DNA of 64,000 nt, from assembly GCA_905233475.1 (NCBI GenBank), contig CAJOEN010000012.1, positions 62,001-126,000 on the forward strand, in the 5' to 3' direction. The notes under the pieces were generated by a model that saw only the letters and a list, made by a program, of their open reading frames with translations, ran no database searches and was not told the DNA's origin. This DNA comes from an uncultured Bacteroidales bacterium (lineage in GTDB: Bacteria; Bacteroidota; Bacteroidia; Bacteroidales; P3). Below, piece after piece: positions 30,001 to 38,236 of this stretch; positions within the stretch are counted from its first letter, which is position 1; every line of letters begins with the position of its first letter. Made by a program: the position numbers and the translations under genes.

Positions 30001-33000
30001 CTCCTATGACATTTACGTAGAACGGACGTTGGTGTCCCTCGCAGTTGTAGGTAACAAATCCGAAACGTATGTCGGGACGGTGGTTGCTTCTTCCGCTAAC
30101 GGTAGTTGCCGAACTTTGGTTTACCGTGCTGCTGTGCGAGTATATAACAGATGTGTTTTCGGTGGTGGAATATGAAACACTTGCACTCGAAGAGGGGGAG
30201 AGTACTGTGTAACATACTTGAATTACTATGTTGGACACGCCGTCCCACAAGTATGGACTGTTCAGTTTATGTTCAACCCAACCTTTGTCGGTGTTGCTTA
30301 ATATGAGGTTGCTACGGGAGTAAACAGGAGATACCGTTTGCCAAGAGTTGGCCGTAGAGTATGCCGAAATAGAGGTAGTGCCTATAGATATGGCGTATTC
30401 AAGGAAAGTGGTGCTTCCGGTCAGAGTTCTTACACTGTCGAGGTGGAATGCTATGGAGGCTATCGGATTTCTGTTGTATCCCAAAGCTCTCATTTCATCG
30501 GCGGTTATAAGATACTGCTCTTTGCGGTATTTTATTCCGCAGTGGTATGCCGAGGGGTAGCCTGCCACGCTTGTGGCCTCAAACTGTCCGAGATGTTCGC
30601 CGGTGATTTTGGTGGAAAGTCCCGATACATAGAAAGTGTCGGTTTGATATAGTTGTGGTGTGGTGAAAGCGTATCCTGTGTCCAAAGCCATGCCGTTTTT
30701 GTCGTACCATACAAGGGTGTCGTTGAAATTTATATCCCTTACTGTTGCGGTAGTGGCGTAGTTGATGGTTTGCGACAGAGGAGTTACATTAGGCAGGTCG
30801 GGAGTGTATAGCGAGGTAACGCTTATGCTGTTGGTGTCGTTGCTCTGATCCGAATCCAAGCTCATTTTTTCAACCCATACCTTTATTGGTATGTTGCGGT
30901 CGGCGGAGTGGTTGCTCAAATCTGCCAAATTGTAGAAAGTATAACTTACTGTTTGATAAGATTCTATTGGAGTTGTGATGTTTTCGGCGGGATAGGTGGT
31001 GTTTCCAACTTTGAAACGTACCGAGATGCCCGTTGCTGTGCTTGCTCCCAAGTTGGTGAGCGAAATCGTTACCGGTTCGTTGTATAGCGAACAGCCTTCG
31101 TTGGGAACCGATATGTCTGTTATTCCGACATTTATCGGTGGAACATTGGTTACGTGTATGTTTATTGCTGAACGATAGCCTTTACAGCCGTTGTCGGGAA
31201 CGATGATGATACCGTTTTCCACGCTACCGAGGGTCATGCGGTTTGAGTTTCCGCATATTGTCCAGCCGTTGCCGGAGTTGTCGTTGATGTTTGTGCGACG
31301 TATGCCGGCGCTTGTGGAAGTGAAATTCACTTGTCCCGAGCAGATGTCGGAGGGTATGTGTTGGTTAGTCCAAACGGATTGCGACATTATGCCGTTTATT
31401 GCCACAGCGTCGATAAGTCCTTGTCCTTTGCGCTTGTAAAGCAATCCCAAACGGGTGTTGTATTGCGGCGATACCGAAGCTCCAAAATAGCATGTGATGG
31501 AATCGCTGTAGCTACCTGCAACATATTGTACAACAACGGAAGAGTAAGGTTTAAGCGTTATTGACGGGAATATGTATGTTTTGTTGTTGTACATGGTGGT
31601 GCTGCTTATCAGCGTAAGAGTATCTCCGCCGATATTTATCGGATGGTTACCCAAATTGGATACCTCTACAGCGAAGTTGGTGTTGGTGTTCATCCAGTTG
31701 GGATAGGGGTTTGTAATACCGTCTTTGGCTTTGAAGAACTGTATTTCTGTTATTCTTATTTCCGGTTGTTCGTGGAAATGAGCCACATAGATATTGGTGT
31801 CGCGGTAAAGCCTGTCGGTGGTGTAGGTGCTGCCTTTGTGGAAAGGCTCTGCGTTCAGGTCGTTGGTGGTGTACCAATAAACGGAGTCGTTGGAGTTCAC
31901 CGAAAGTGTTTGTACCGAAGCGTAGGCAAAAGAAAGGTTTTGGTCGGGCAGTTTAGGTAGCTGGTACAATGCAAGTAGCGAAGCTTCGAGGGTGTCATTG
32001 GTAAAATCGACTTCCTGATCGAAATTTGTCCAAAAACGGAAATGGAACACCGAGTCGGCTCCGTTGGATTCGGGTGAGAGGTTTGCCGAGCTATTGAAAG
32101 TGATATGTATAGTGTCGCTTGGCGGAACCGGACGTGTTATAATTTCGGGAGCCGAAGCCGTGCCTCCGGCCATCTGGAATTGTATTGTTGCTAGACCGGC
32201 GGCTATTGTGTCGGTACCGGTGTTGCCCACCACAACCTTGAAATGTTCGGCAGTGGAAAGTGTACAAGATGTTTCGGGAGCAAGTAGCTCTGTAATCTCA
32301 AAGTTGTATGCCAATGGAGGAAATTCGAAAGCTCCAATACAAGGGGGATTTGCACGTGTACCGCCCTCTATATCGGTGCTTACCTCGGCAATGCTAATGC
32401 CTTTGCCCTGTAGGAAACTATTGTATGTGCGCAAGTCGGCGTGGTAAGACAGCAAGTAAACGGGAGGTATGGTAAGTGAGTTGCTGTCCTGAGGCACGTA
32501 GTTTGTCCAATCCTGCCAAAGGGTGGATAAACCGTTGAATTGGTTGAGCATGTAAGGTACGGCGTTGTAATAATCGTTGTGGTTTATTACAAAAGTAGTG
32601 TCCTGCATTGGGGTGAAATTCAGTGTGTAGTTGCCTGAACCTGTGGTGGATGCAAATATATTGTTAAGTATGCGTACATTTGCGAATCTGCCGATGCCTC
32701 CTATGCTGGCAGATGATATATTGGTGCGGTTGGGGATGTTGAGGTTTATTGCGTTGTAAACGAAATTGAGCCGCTGTACATCGGATATATCCACAGGAGA
32801 ATTGTATGTTCCTGAGCTGCTGTTGCTTGAAGCTTCTATCATGTTGTTTGCAATAAGTGCATACGTTGTGGTATCGCCGACAATTCCCGTTAAGCGGAGG
32901 CCGTAGGCACCGTTGGAAGAAAAAATCCTGTTGCGGGTAATTTTGACAGAATCGTAGCAGTTAGCCACGTAAACCACGGAAAGAGAGTTGTTTTGTGTGC

Positions 33001-35557
33001 TATAGAAATAGTTGGAGTCAATAAGTGGCGAATTTTGTTTTTCCAAACGGAGTGCTACATTCTTCGGCATGTCGAAATAGGAGTGGCACACTATGTTGCC
33101 CGACGACAGGTTGTTGGTGTCGCGTCCCACCAATTGTAAGGCTGTGGCACCGCCGTGGAAATAACATCTGTCTATGGTAAGGTAGTTCATGCTGTTGCTG
33201 TTCACAAGATGGGCAAGTCCGGCGTTAGTGCTGTCAATAAATTGGCACCGCAAGAATTTGCAGTGGTGGCTGTTTTGTGAAAAACGCACCAAGGCGCTGG
33301 TGTTTCCTACCGCACGTGCCGATGTCTCGAAACGTAGGCCGTCGAATACCACGTATGAGGAGCTGTCCATATTGAGGGCGCAACTTGCGGTGGCAGGTAC
33401 GCGTATCACCACGGAGTTGGTGTCGCCGTCAAGCGGACGGAAAGTTATGGTATTGGAGTCCGAAACTCCTTGCACAGGCGGCATGGACATTTGTTGGTTG
33501 TATATGCCTGCCGAGAGGTTCACAGTAAGGGGGCCATTAACGCCGCAACGGTAAAGGGCTTCAAGAAATTCGTCTATGGTGTTGTAGTTGGCGTTTGTTC
33601 CACCAATCTGACGCACTCCCGACATTGGTCCGTCGCAGGCTATGAAAGTGGTTGAGGCGGTGTCGTTGTACGGCTCGTGGTCGCGCAAGCGATTGCCTGC
33701 CACAGTCATGGAGTCTGATGTCCAAGCTGTTACGTGCTTAAAGCCCGGGGTGAATATCTCGGTGCTTGTTATGGTTACCAAGGCTGTGGACAAACCCGCA
33801 ATGGTGCCTGTCCAGTTGAAACTCTGAACAGGGTTGTCGTCCACTTTGAAATATATTGTGGTACCATTTACGGTGTTGGTGCCGTAGTTGCGGAGTTTCA
33901 CAACAATGGGAGTTTGTGTGTATGCCGAAGTAACAATCTTTGGCGAACTTATGGAGTCTATGCCAAGGTCATGTTTCAACGGCTGGTTCTCCACCATTGT
34001 AAACCGCAGGTTGGGACGCAAAGTGCTTGCGTTTCCGGCTGTCGATACCGAAGAGAGGTTACATCCGCTGAGTCCCCTCACGGCGTCCACAGAAAGGAAC
34101 AAGGAACCCTTATTAGCGGCTGTTGGGAAAGAGCGTAGTGCTGTGGCCGGAGGGTTTGACGAGTTATCGTAACATAATTGTATAAGTAGGTCGTAACCAG
34201 CGTAATAGAATGAGTCGATGGCTATTTCACCCCATGTACTTGAGTTGGTGGCTGTTTGGTGTGTTCCCGAAAATACGGTGGTCAATTCTCCCGTATAGAA
34301 CGAGTTGTCGACGGCAGTGGTGTGCAGGGTATCGATATTGGTCATTTTAATGGTAAGCCCATTGATGCTGGTATTACCTCCCGATGCCGTTTGGTAGCCT
34401 ATTTTAGTAATGGCACCATAAGAGTATCCCGCCGCCTGCATGGTGGCTTGGTCGTAAACATACTCTATTTGCGCGTCGCCTAAATTTGGGAATGGGTGAT
34501 CGGTAGAATTGGATGTTGTTCCAGAATACAGTGCCATTTCGTTGGCCACACCTCTGACGCAACGGTATTGCGCAAAGGAAGACTCGTTGGCGGGATAGGT
34601 TATGTAGTTTTGGTTCGTTGATGAATCTTTGGCCATAATGCGGTAGCTTACAATAGTGTCGTAGCCGCAGAAAGGTATGTAGCCAACGTATTGCGACTGT
34701 GTTCCCGCAATTTTTGTCATGATGGTGCGGTATTGTTGCGAGACACCTAATTTGTAAGTGATATAAATGGAGTCTCTGTTCATGCCTTGCAGGGCGGTGG
34801 TAGATATATCGGCCACTATGCGCATGTCCCTGCTGTAGGGGATTTCTGGCATATTGGGGAAAGTTACCATGTGCAGTGTCGGCGTTGTCATGGATGAGGC
34901 ACTGGCTTTGACAACGATATTGTCGATATACCAACCGTCATATTTCTCTACCGAGGCGTTGCGCAGTTGCGGCAAACGGAATCGTATTATCAGCTTGCGG
35001 TTTTGTTGCTGAACGCCGTTGAGGAATGAACTCAGTTTGAAACGCTCCTTTTTCCACCACGTGTTGGCGGGAATGGTGTTGTTTCCGGCATCCCATGTGT
35101 TTTCATAGGTCCGGTCGGAGAAAAATCCGTTGAGGTTGAAGTCGTTGGAACCTCCGCCCCAGTCCATATCGTAATGTGAGCCTGTGAGTTGTGTCCATCT
35201 TGTTGTGTTGGCAAGTCTTACCTCGATCATGCCGCCCGATGGTGGATTGAAACACGACTGTGCACGCACTTTGCATATATGCATAAACTCCAGTGTTGCG
35301 TATTGCAGGTCGAACATGTAGCTCAGGTCGATGGTGTCGAGTAGCACTTCCGCCTCTTCCGACGTGTTTTGGTCGAGGTGTATGGAACGACTTCCGTCGG
35401 AGAAAAGCACTGTGCTTACCGAGGTTGGACCCGATGTCGTGTAGGAGTTGGTGTCGTTTGACTCAAAATGCTGGGTGTAGCGTGTATAAATTTGTGATTG
35501 CACGGGAATGCAGAAAAGCAGACCCATAAAACCTAACAGTATTGTACGCTTCTTCAT
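24077..35557 (-). CDS. Giant T9SS-exported multidomain surface protein (3826 residues)
   Basis: The protein starts with a signal peptide (MKKRTILLGFMGLLFCIPVQS). It ends with a type A T9SS sorting domain (about 3740-3826; LQLYQNYPNPFYETTGISL and NLSAGTYFYGIEFEGQRLMRKMIFRK). Between these, approximate positions are: a MAM/jelly-roll-like domain (22-230); a beta-sandwich module A1 (330-525); CARDB-type Ig folds; a right-handed beta-helix (640-1075); a lamin-tail-like domain near 1264; module A2 (1650-1835); a second beta-helix (1957-2390); more CARDB repeats; a GEVED-type domain (2866-3000, DWNRNGVFDASEQ); and a second MAM-like domain (3119-3294). The A/CARDB/beta-helix block occurs twice, so it was duplicated. 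No catalytic motif is evident. A role in adhesion or glycan contact is inferred. Confidence 0.88.
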   Translation of the reverse strand: MKKRTILLGFMGLLFCIPVQSQIYTRYTQHFESNDTNSYTTSGPTSVSTVLFSDGSRSIHLDQNTSEEAEVLLDTIDLSYMFDLQYATLEFMHICKVRAQSCFNPPSGGMIEVRLANTTRWTQLTGSHYDMDWGGGSNDFNLNGFFSDRTYENTWDAGNNTIPANTWWKKERFKLSSFLNGVQQQNRKLIIRFRLPQLRNASVEKYDGWYIDNIVVKASASSMTTPTLHMVTFPNMPEIPYSRDMRIVADISTTALQGMNRDSIYITYKLGVSQQYRTIMTKIAGTQSQYVGYIPFCGYDTIVSYRIMAKDSSTNQNYITYPANESSFAQYRCVRGVANEMALYSGTTSNSTDHPFPNLGDAQIEYVYDQATMQAAGYSYGAITKIGYQTASGGNTSINGLTIKMTNIDTLHTTAVDNSFYTGELTTVFSGTHQTATNSSTWGEIAIDSFYYAGYDLLIQLCYDNSSNPPATALRSFPTAANKGSLFLSVDAVRGLSGCNLSSVSTAGNASTLRPNLRFTMVENQPLKHDLGIDSISSPKIVTSAYTQTPIVVKLRNYGTNTVNGTTIYFKVDDNPVQSFNWTGTIAGLSTALVTITSTEIFTPGFKHVTAWTSDSMTVAGNRLRDHEPYNDTASTTFIACDGPMSGVRQIGGTNANYNTIDEFLEALYRCGVNGPLTVNLSAGIYNQQMSMPPVQGVSDSNTITFRPLDGDTNSVVIRVPATASCALNMDSSSYVVFDGLRFETSARAVGNTSALVRFSQNSHHCKFLRCQFIDSTNAGLAHLVNSNSMNYLTIDRCYFHGGATALQLVGRDTNNLSSGNIVCHSYFDMPKNVALRLEKQNSPLIDSNYFYSTQNNSLSVVYVANCYDSVKITRNRIFSSNGAYGLRLTGIVGDTTTYALIANNMIEASSNSSSGTYNSPVDISDVQRLNFVYNAINLNIPNRTNISSASIGGIGRFANVRILNNIFASTTGSGNYTLNFTPMQDTTFVINHNDYYNAVPYMLNQFNGLSTLWQDWTNYVPQDSNSLTIPPVYLLSYHADLRTYNSFLQGKGISIAEVSTDIEGGTRANPPCIGAFEFPPLAYNFEITELLAPETSCTLSTAEHFKVVVGNTGTDTIAAGLATIQFQMAGGTASAPEIITRPVPPSDTIHITFNSSANLSPESNGADSVFHFRFWTNFDQEVDFTNDTLEASLLALYQLPKLPDQNLSFAYASVQTLSVNSNDSVYWYTTNDLNAEPFHKGSTYTTDRLYRDTNIYVAHFHEQPEIRITEIQFFKAKDGITNPYPNWMNTNTNFAVEVSNLGNHPINIGGDTLTLISSTTMYNNKTYIFPSITLKPYSSVVVQYVAGSYSDSITCYFGASVSPQYNTRLGLLYKRKGQGLIDAVAINGIMSQSVWTNQHIPSDICSGQVNFTSTSAGIRRTNINDNSGNGWTICGNSNRMTLGSVENGIIIVPDNGCKGYRSAINIHVTNVPPINVGITDISVPNEGCSLYNEPVTISLTNLGASTATGISVRFKVGNTTYPAENITTPIESYQTVSYTFYNLADLSNHSADRNIPIKVWVEKMSLDSDQSNDTNSISVTSLYTPDLPNVTPLSQTINYATTATVRDINFNDTLVWYDKNGMALDTGYAFTTPQLYQTDTFYVSGLSTKITGEHLGQFEATSVAGYPSAYHCGIKYRKEQYLITADEMRALGYNRNPIASIAFHLDSVRTLTGSTTFLEYAISIGTTSISAYSTANSWQTVSPVYSRSNLILSNTDKGWVEHKLNSPYLWDGVSNIVIQVCYTVLSPSSSASVSYSTTENTSVIYSHSSTVNQSSATTVSGRSNHRPDIRFGFVTYNCEGHQRPFYVNVIGAPNTDAALLGVANIPASGNNSGVTQPVKLILKNYGTTALNNVAIHWNVDNDNIQSFNWTGNINYLDTAEVYVGDYIFGPGHHCINAYLTCQGDGYASNDTMQSCMLFCFDRTPRTIGNGGYFANFTAAVDALNSCGICDSVTLLVLPGTYNEQILLSGIGGISDTTPVIFKSSTGNKSDVVLNHSASNISNNHVLKFDNISNITFDGITIASTGTSFGNAVVISNSNKLHFTNDSITVATSTNDPLCSAITLLGNVNNLTFINNATNGGYYALSDIGSSGTTQNIILRENSFGNFRAGGICLQNANGLDITHNQVRSANEVSTSMTGISLANHHGYFDLQRNQVVLKGNGNGTKHGIELLNCSGSSQYPIRVFNNMVSIAGNASGANTSSCLYLDNSEYANLYYNTLKMASTSSASLTRALDIVACLNIKTMNNIFSNFCNGYACYVDSMQSVASANYNDYYTNGSNFVYWEGNRADTTALRNFTSMDGYSFKQEPFFISTDDLHLAYSTIVESGQYTNEVTIDIDSNARPQTPRPCVGAHEIPHLQHDISVDNIVYPVLTSMPIENNQLMIIARFYNNGRNTESQITWHAEIVGYPALTSNTETIAQIAMGQYVNDTTYISMPLGMIDTQSVKVCLSVAGDEDSTNNCRTGKFLIYPAYNMQAYQTTVTTSACRMKNVPISITVANAGYKPIPTTLPMEIGYEITMLSQGVQLRNIPYTFRDTVYLPRQLNTGVRITLPFSQNADMYPYDTLMDVRLSVRSWVKLLNDLKADNDTTTAVTVTSKHTPVTPVGIDQTIPYATLTTLNASQSQSRPIRWSKDSTSTPFYAPASYQVSQTYSHPNLLFRDTTFYLSSISSTGCTSYYAPIHVHVNNPLPYDASVAQITEPTAKVYMDYDTVKVRIKNYGSQTLTSTPVKYTVRETNNGSILQIVSETCSTQISPQGECIYKFNTLPNFPNRQNWSYEITAWTDLPNEMTRSNDTSRISVTPINESNYCTPVVKDTSGLDISRVTFARMDNPMSPIGRKYVNFINFDNPMMDAVELHRGTRDTLMISCENFEKPNDSTTKGFVTVYIDWNRNGVFDASEQIFSDSTFARHTLAKVVTVPSTALLGNSRMRIILEQGGSNARQACATNIEQGEIQDYLVNVTQRPDTDVAIMRILSPDDPIINNQNTLRRITLKVSNLGNTVIDTINIAYSFISDTGVLNANYQWTGSLQPNAFASVTLPAYNFGEGSTEFTAQAIVRGDRKPDNNTVGQLFHRFHVITLIYTDNFEASDMLFAPRGTNGYNQNLWQKGTPNKNSFAGTTSGTLAWVTDSVSPINVYGFGNKSYLYTPLINISQIKPDTIRFNLAANFVSGSYMYMEYRNYLGKWVRVGEANDTLPWYTFIDGFNATHNYMQFQYPLSRISNDFSQEVQLRFVFIAKTKARTHDGCAIDDLEIGRAKRALDAGVVTIMLASGEPRFGQSIAPRVMVKNFGYDTLRTIEIAYHPEGLALPRKATWHGALPPDQSLIYRFSSSPFVVQRTMPDTFSICAYTIVDDDIYSSNDSTCTSFGLIPLQNDAGMISIQSPAEHVVAGDSLPISVRIKNFGGGAISTLPISYIFNNTLVTENIDFVALTGNALQSLESFNYTFKRKVRAPIGNSVLHVFTGLANDAYIYNDSLTRHISTTNNLVDLQASEIILNEYDHNFITVELAIDNLGARRAENFSVSYYFDNDTSTLVTETCYTVIPALSRGYHVFNARLPQRPAPYSVVRAFLSVENDYNTSNDTTETFGTTFTDMAAVKALVEENENSSCRVFVQVKNMGNLITTTPITVRANINGTTLTGTSNSNMYPGLVYNIEMNSQVSKNSNHQYTGTASVSIAYDADPSNNQTSVVERSNFVGLPVAENAELQLYQNYPNPFYETTGISLSIPADGNVRFFVINSLGEMVYQSDKFFTKGENTITFDKGNLSAGTYFYGIEFEGQRLMRKMIFRK

Positions 35558-35652
35558 ATACGTATGTGGTTTTTATTTTTCTGTTTTACAATAATATAAA
35601 TCCATTGCCGGCAGACTTGCTATGCGGTCTCGGACAATAGTGAAATAACTTG

Positions 35653-35683
35653 CAAAGATAATGATTTTTTTGCAATTGTCAAA
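35653..35683 (-). promoter_or_regulatory. Promoter of the giant T9SS protein gene
   Basis: On the minus strand TTTG (35680-35683) is followed after exactly 19 bp by TATCTTTG (35653-35660), a consensus Bacteroidota promoter. Transcription should begin near 35646, giving a leader of about 90 bases. Confidence 0.75.
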
Positions 35684-35789
35684 ATTTTGGTGATTTTTCT
35701 TTGTTTTGTGGTGCTTTCGATGGAAATAAAGTAGGGCTGTATATGTTTGGATTGGTGTTTCACAAAATAGTATTTCCGTGTTGTTTATT

Positions 35790-36020
35790 CCCCTGCTCAC
35801 TTCGTCTCACGAAATATTATAGGTCATTATTAATTTAAGGGGGCTTCTATAAATTGCCTCGGAGAGGCAAACTCTCAATAACCTCGCATGCTAATGTGAG
35901 GTATATCAAGCAAATAAAGAACAGGCGTGTCTAAGTTTGTTAGATTGACCAGATTTCTGCCGCTTTGCGGCTAGGAGTTATTCTCCTGCTCGCATTCGCT
36001 CATGAGAAAGGGTGGATTTT
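35790..36020. other. Gene-free divergent gap with a cluster of short stem-loops
   Basis: The gap 35558-36271 separates divergent genes and has no convincing reading frame. Within it lie several short hairpins: TTGCCTC-GGA-GAGGCAA (35854-35870); ACCTCGCAT with ATGTGAGGT around a four-base loop (35881-35902, one G-U pair); TGCCGC with GCGGC (about 35958-35972); and AGGAG with CTCCT shortly after. Two related stretches starting near CCTGCTC occur at about 35792 and 35984. The cluster could be a structured RNA or the remains of inserted DNA. It lies outside both transcripts predicted from the flanking promoters. Confidence 0.35.
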
Positions 36021-36130
36021 GTTGATTATTAGTAATTTAAATTCGTTTTATCATTGAACTTTGACATAATATACGAAATATACAAATTAAGCACACGATA
36101 GGACAGAAAAATTATAAAAAATGGTAAAAA

Positions 36131-36164
36131 TTTGATAACAATTAAAAAAATATTTGTAACTTTG
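36131..36164 (+). promoter_or_regulatory. Promoter of the S74-like T9SS protein gene
   Basis: TTTG at 36131-36134 and TAACTTTG at 36157-36164 form a Bacteroidota promoter, with a spacing of 22 bp, slightly long. The predicted start near 36171 leaves a leader of about 100 bases before the ATG at 36272. Confidence 0.6.
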
Positions 36165-36271
36165 CAGCGTGGATATAACCACACAAATGAAAAGCCTAAA
36201 ATAACCTAAGTACAATATGCAAAATATCGCAGAAAATACAATAAAAATAATAACCTAAAAAACAAAAAATC

Positions 36272-37468
36272 ATGAATTTAAAAAGCAGAAAATCAAGTAT
36301 TGCATTTATTATCGCAATAGTAATGTTTTTGTCGTTTACGGCAAGCAACTTCGCACAGATGAAAGTAGATTCCTTGGGACGTGTATTGGTAGGCGCACCG
36401 TACACTCCGCACGATGCTTTAGAGGTTACAAGCATGTCGATTTTTGGCAAGTACGGTGTCTATCAAGCCGGTTCAAAACTGAGTTTCGGAGATTTCGGAC
36501 GACGTAACCACAACGGCTGGAACGTCTTTGTTGGCGAATATGGGAACGACGATTCCGACAAATTGTGGCTGCACGGCAAAAACGGCATAGTATTTTCCAC
36601 AGTAAATGGATATGTTATATCTTCTTTAGGAACAAAGCAGATTCAGCGTTTCCCATTCTCGGCAGAGGCGACACCGATTGCCTGTTTTGATTTCAGCACA
36701 CCAATTGCTGCAAGCGGTTTCTCGGTATTTTACGGCAACGGCACAATGTCAGGTTCCGATTTGATGACCGACGCTTTGACGCATATTATGCAGCTTTCGC
36801 CTGTAACATACACTTACACAGTGCCTGTAAATCACTTTGGTGATGACTTAACACCTGTCGAAAATATCTCGGATATTCCAACTGACCAAATTACCGACAA
36901 AACAGCCGACGACTTAACCAAGGACTCGGAACTTCAAGCAAAGATAACAGGTGACAGTTACCGCTACGGTCTTGACTTAGGTAGTTTCGAGGAGCAGTTC
37001 CCTACGCTGGTGTGTACCGACGAGGAGGGCAACAAATACATCGACTATGTGTCGCTTGTGCCAGTGCTTGTATCGTCCATTCAGGAGCAACAACAGATCA
37101 TCGAAAGCCAAAATGCAATAATCGAGGAAATTCGAACACAACTGTATGGTATGCAGGAGGCTTTGCACCATCTTGTAAAGCGTAGCGACAGCCTTGCCAC
37201 AGCCGCCAACTCGTATCTCGACCAAAACATCCCCAACCCCTTCAACGATGAAACTACAATAGGATACTATGTGTCGCCCGATGCCGAATACGCCACTATT
37301 TACATCTTCAATATGACAGGCATACTTATGCAAACTCATGTGATACAATATTTTGGCAATGGTAGCATAGATTTTGACGGCACTACCCTTGATGCGGGAA
37401 TGTATGTCTATACCCTTGTTGTGGACGGAAACGTTGCCGACAGCAAACGAATGATACTTACCCGTTAA
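36272..37468 (+). CDS. Exported protein with S74/endosialidase-chaperone-like segment and T9SS tail
   Basis: The 398-residue protein has an N-terminal signal sequence (about 1-29). A middle part starting MKVDSLGRVLVG looks like the tail-fibre-like proteins of Bacteroidota. The stretch YGLDLGSFEEQFPTLV (near 230) followed by YIDYVSLVPVLVSSIQEQQQIIESQ resembles the intramolecular chaperone (Peptidase S74-like) domain and its coiled coil. Here, however, a T9SS type A sorting domain follows (about 312-398, YLDQNIPNPFNDETTIGYY). An S74 serine site is not obvious, so self-cleavage is doubtful. A surface-exposed trimeric fibre is a reasonable inference. The lipoprotein gene follows 15 bp downstream. 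Confidence 0.75.
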   Translation: MNLKSRKSSIAFIIAIVMFLSFTASNFAQMKVDSLGRVLVGAPYTPHDALEVTSMSIFGKYGVYQAGSKLSFGDFGRRNHNGWNVFVGEYGNDDSDKLWLHGKNGIVFSTVNGYVISSLGTKQIQRFPFSAEATPIACFDFSTPIAASGFSVFYGNGTMSGSDLMTDALTHIMQLSPVTYTYTVPVNHFGDDLTPVENISDIPTDQITDKTADDLTKDSELQAKITGDSYRYGLDLGSFEEQFPTLVCTDEEGNKYIDYVSLVPVLVSSIQEQQQIIESQNAIIEEIRTQLYGMQEALHHLVKRSDSLATAANSYLDQNIPNPFNDETTIGYYVSPDAEYATIYIFNMTGILMQTHVIQYFGNGSIDFDGTTLDAGMYVYTLVVDGNVADSKRMILTR

Positions 37469-37483
37469 AGAAAGGATGTTGTG

Positions 37484-37942
37484 ATGAAAAAGATGTTTTT
37501 ATTAGCAATGGCGGTTCTCGTTATCGGGATATTCGCCTCCTGCGAAAAAACGGAAGACAACAATACGCCGACAATTGTTCACAACGAACTGTACCAAACA
37601 TATTGGGAAGGCTCACTTATAAAAAGATGGCAAAATGGAGAATATGAATGGCATTACACATATTATCTCAATCTTGATTTCTTATCCGATACTTCTGTAA
37701 GGTTTTATGGATCCAAATGGCTTTCGAATAGTTATGGTTGGGATGTTGATATCTATAAAGAAGGGGAATGGAATGACACATTGAAATATTCTTTTTCTGA
37801 TAGTGTGGGCAACATCTATGGTCCAGCAAAATACGTGTGGCGTGGAGATACAACATCTATTCAACTTATCGAAAATAATTCATTGCAATTGAAAACGAAG
37901 GATGGATTAGCAAAAATGACGCGTAAAAAAAGAAAAGAATAG
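37484..37942 (+). CDS. Small lipoprotein of unknown function
   Basis: Taking the ATG at 37484 (after a GTG in frame at 37481) gives 152 residues. A lipoprotein signal ends with the lipobox IFASC, so the mature protein starts at Cys near residue 19 and is attached to a membrane. The mature part is rich in Tyr/Trp/Asp (WHYTYYLNLDFLSDTSVRFYG), likely a small beta-barrel or beta-sandwich; it ends in a basic KKRKE tail. I recognise no family. It probably shares the transcript of the T9SS protein 15 bp upstream. Confidence 0.7.
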   Translation: MKKMFLLAMAVLVIGIFASCEKTEDNNTPTIVHNELYQTYWEGSLIKRWQNGEYEWHYTYYLNLDFLSDTSVRFYGSKWLSNSYGWDVDIYKEGEWNDTLKYSFSDSVGNIYGPAKYVWRGDTTSIQLIENNSLQLKTKDGLAKMTRKKRKE

Positions 37943-38193
37943 CTATTCTCTTTTAAAACATATCTAAGACAGCGTTTTAGCATCAGCCTACATCTCTGGT
38001 TCCACAACCCATTGGAAAAGTTTTTATTCTTTGTGAAACACTATCCTTAAAACCGAGACAAAAGCCAACACCCCCATTACGTTTCGGAGCGTAATGCATA
38101 ATGGAAAAACTTTCAACAATCTTGAACGAGCGAAAAATTCTTCGCTCCTAACAAACTCCTCTAAAAAACTTTTCACTAATCACTAAAAAATCG

Positions 38194-38201
38194 TATATTT
38201 G
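38194..38201 (+). promoter_or_regulatory. Candidate -7 element for the first T9SS paralogue
   Basis: TATATTTG matches TAnnTTTG and lies 35 bp before the ATG at 38237. The gap 37943-38236 also holds two short inverted repeats (arms CATTACG/CGTAATG near 38078-38099 and GAGCGAA/TTCGCTC near 38128-38147) without T tracts; either could end the upstream transcript. Confidence 0.45.
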
Positions 38202-38236
38202 CAAACGAAACACAAATAAGTAAAAATCAAACAACT

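Noticed and set aside
35573-35800. 75-codon minus-strand frame upstream of the giant gene
   Set aside because: It contains the giant gene's own consensus promoter and has no protein-like features.
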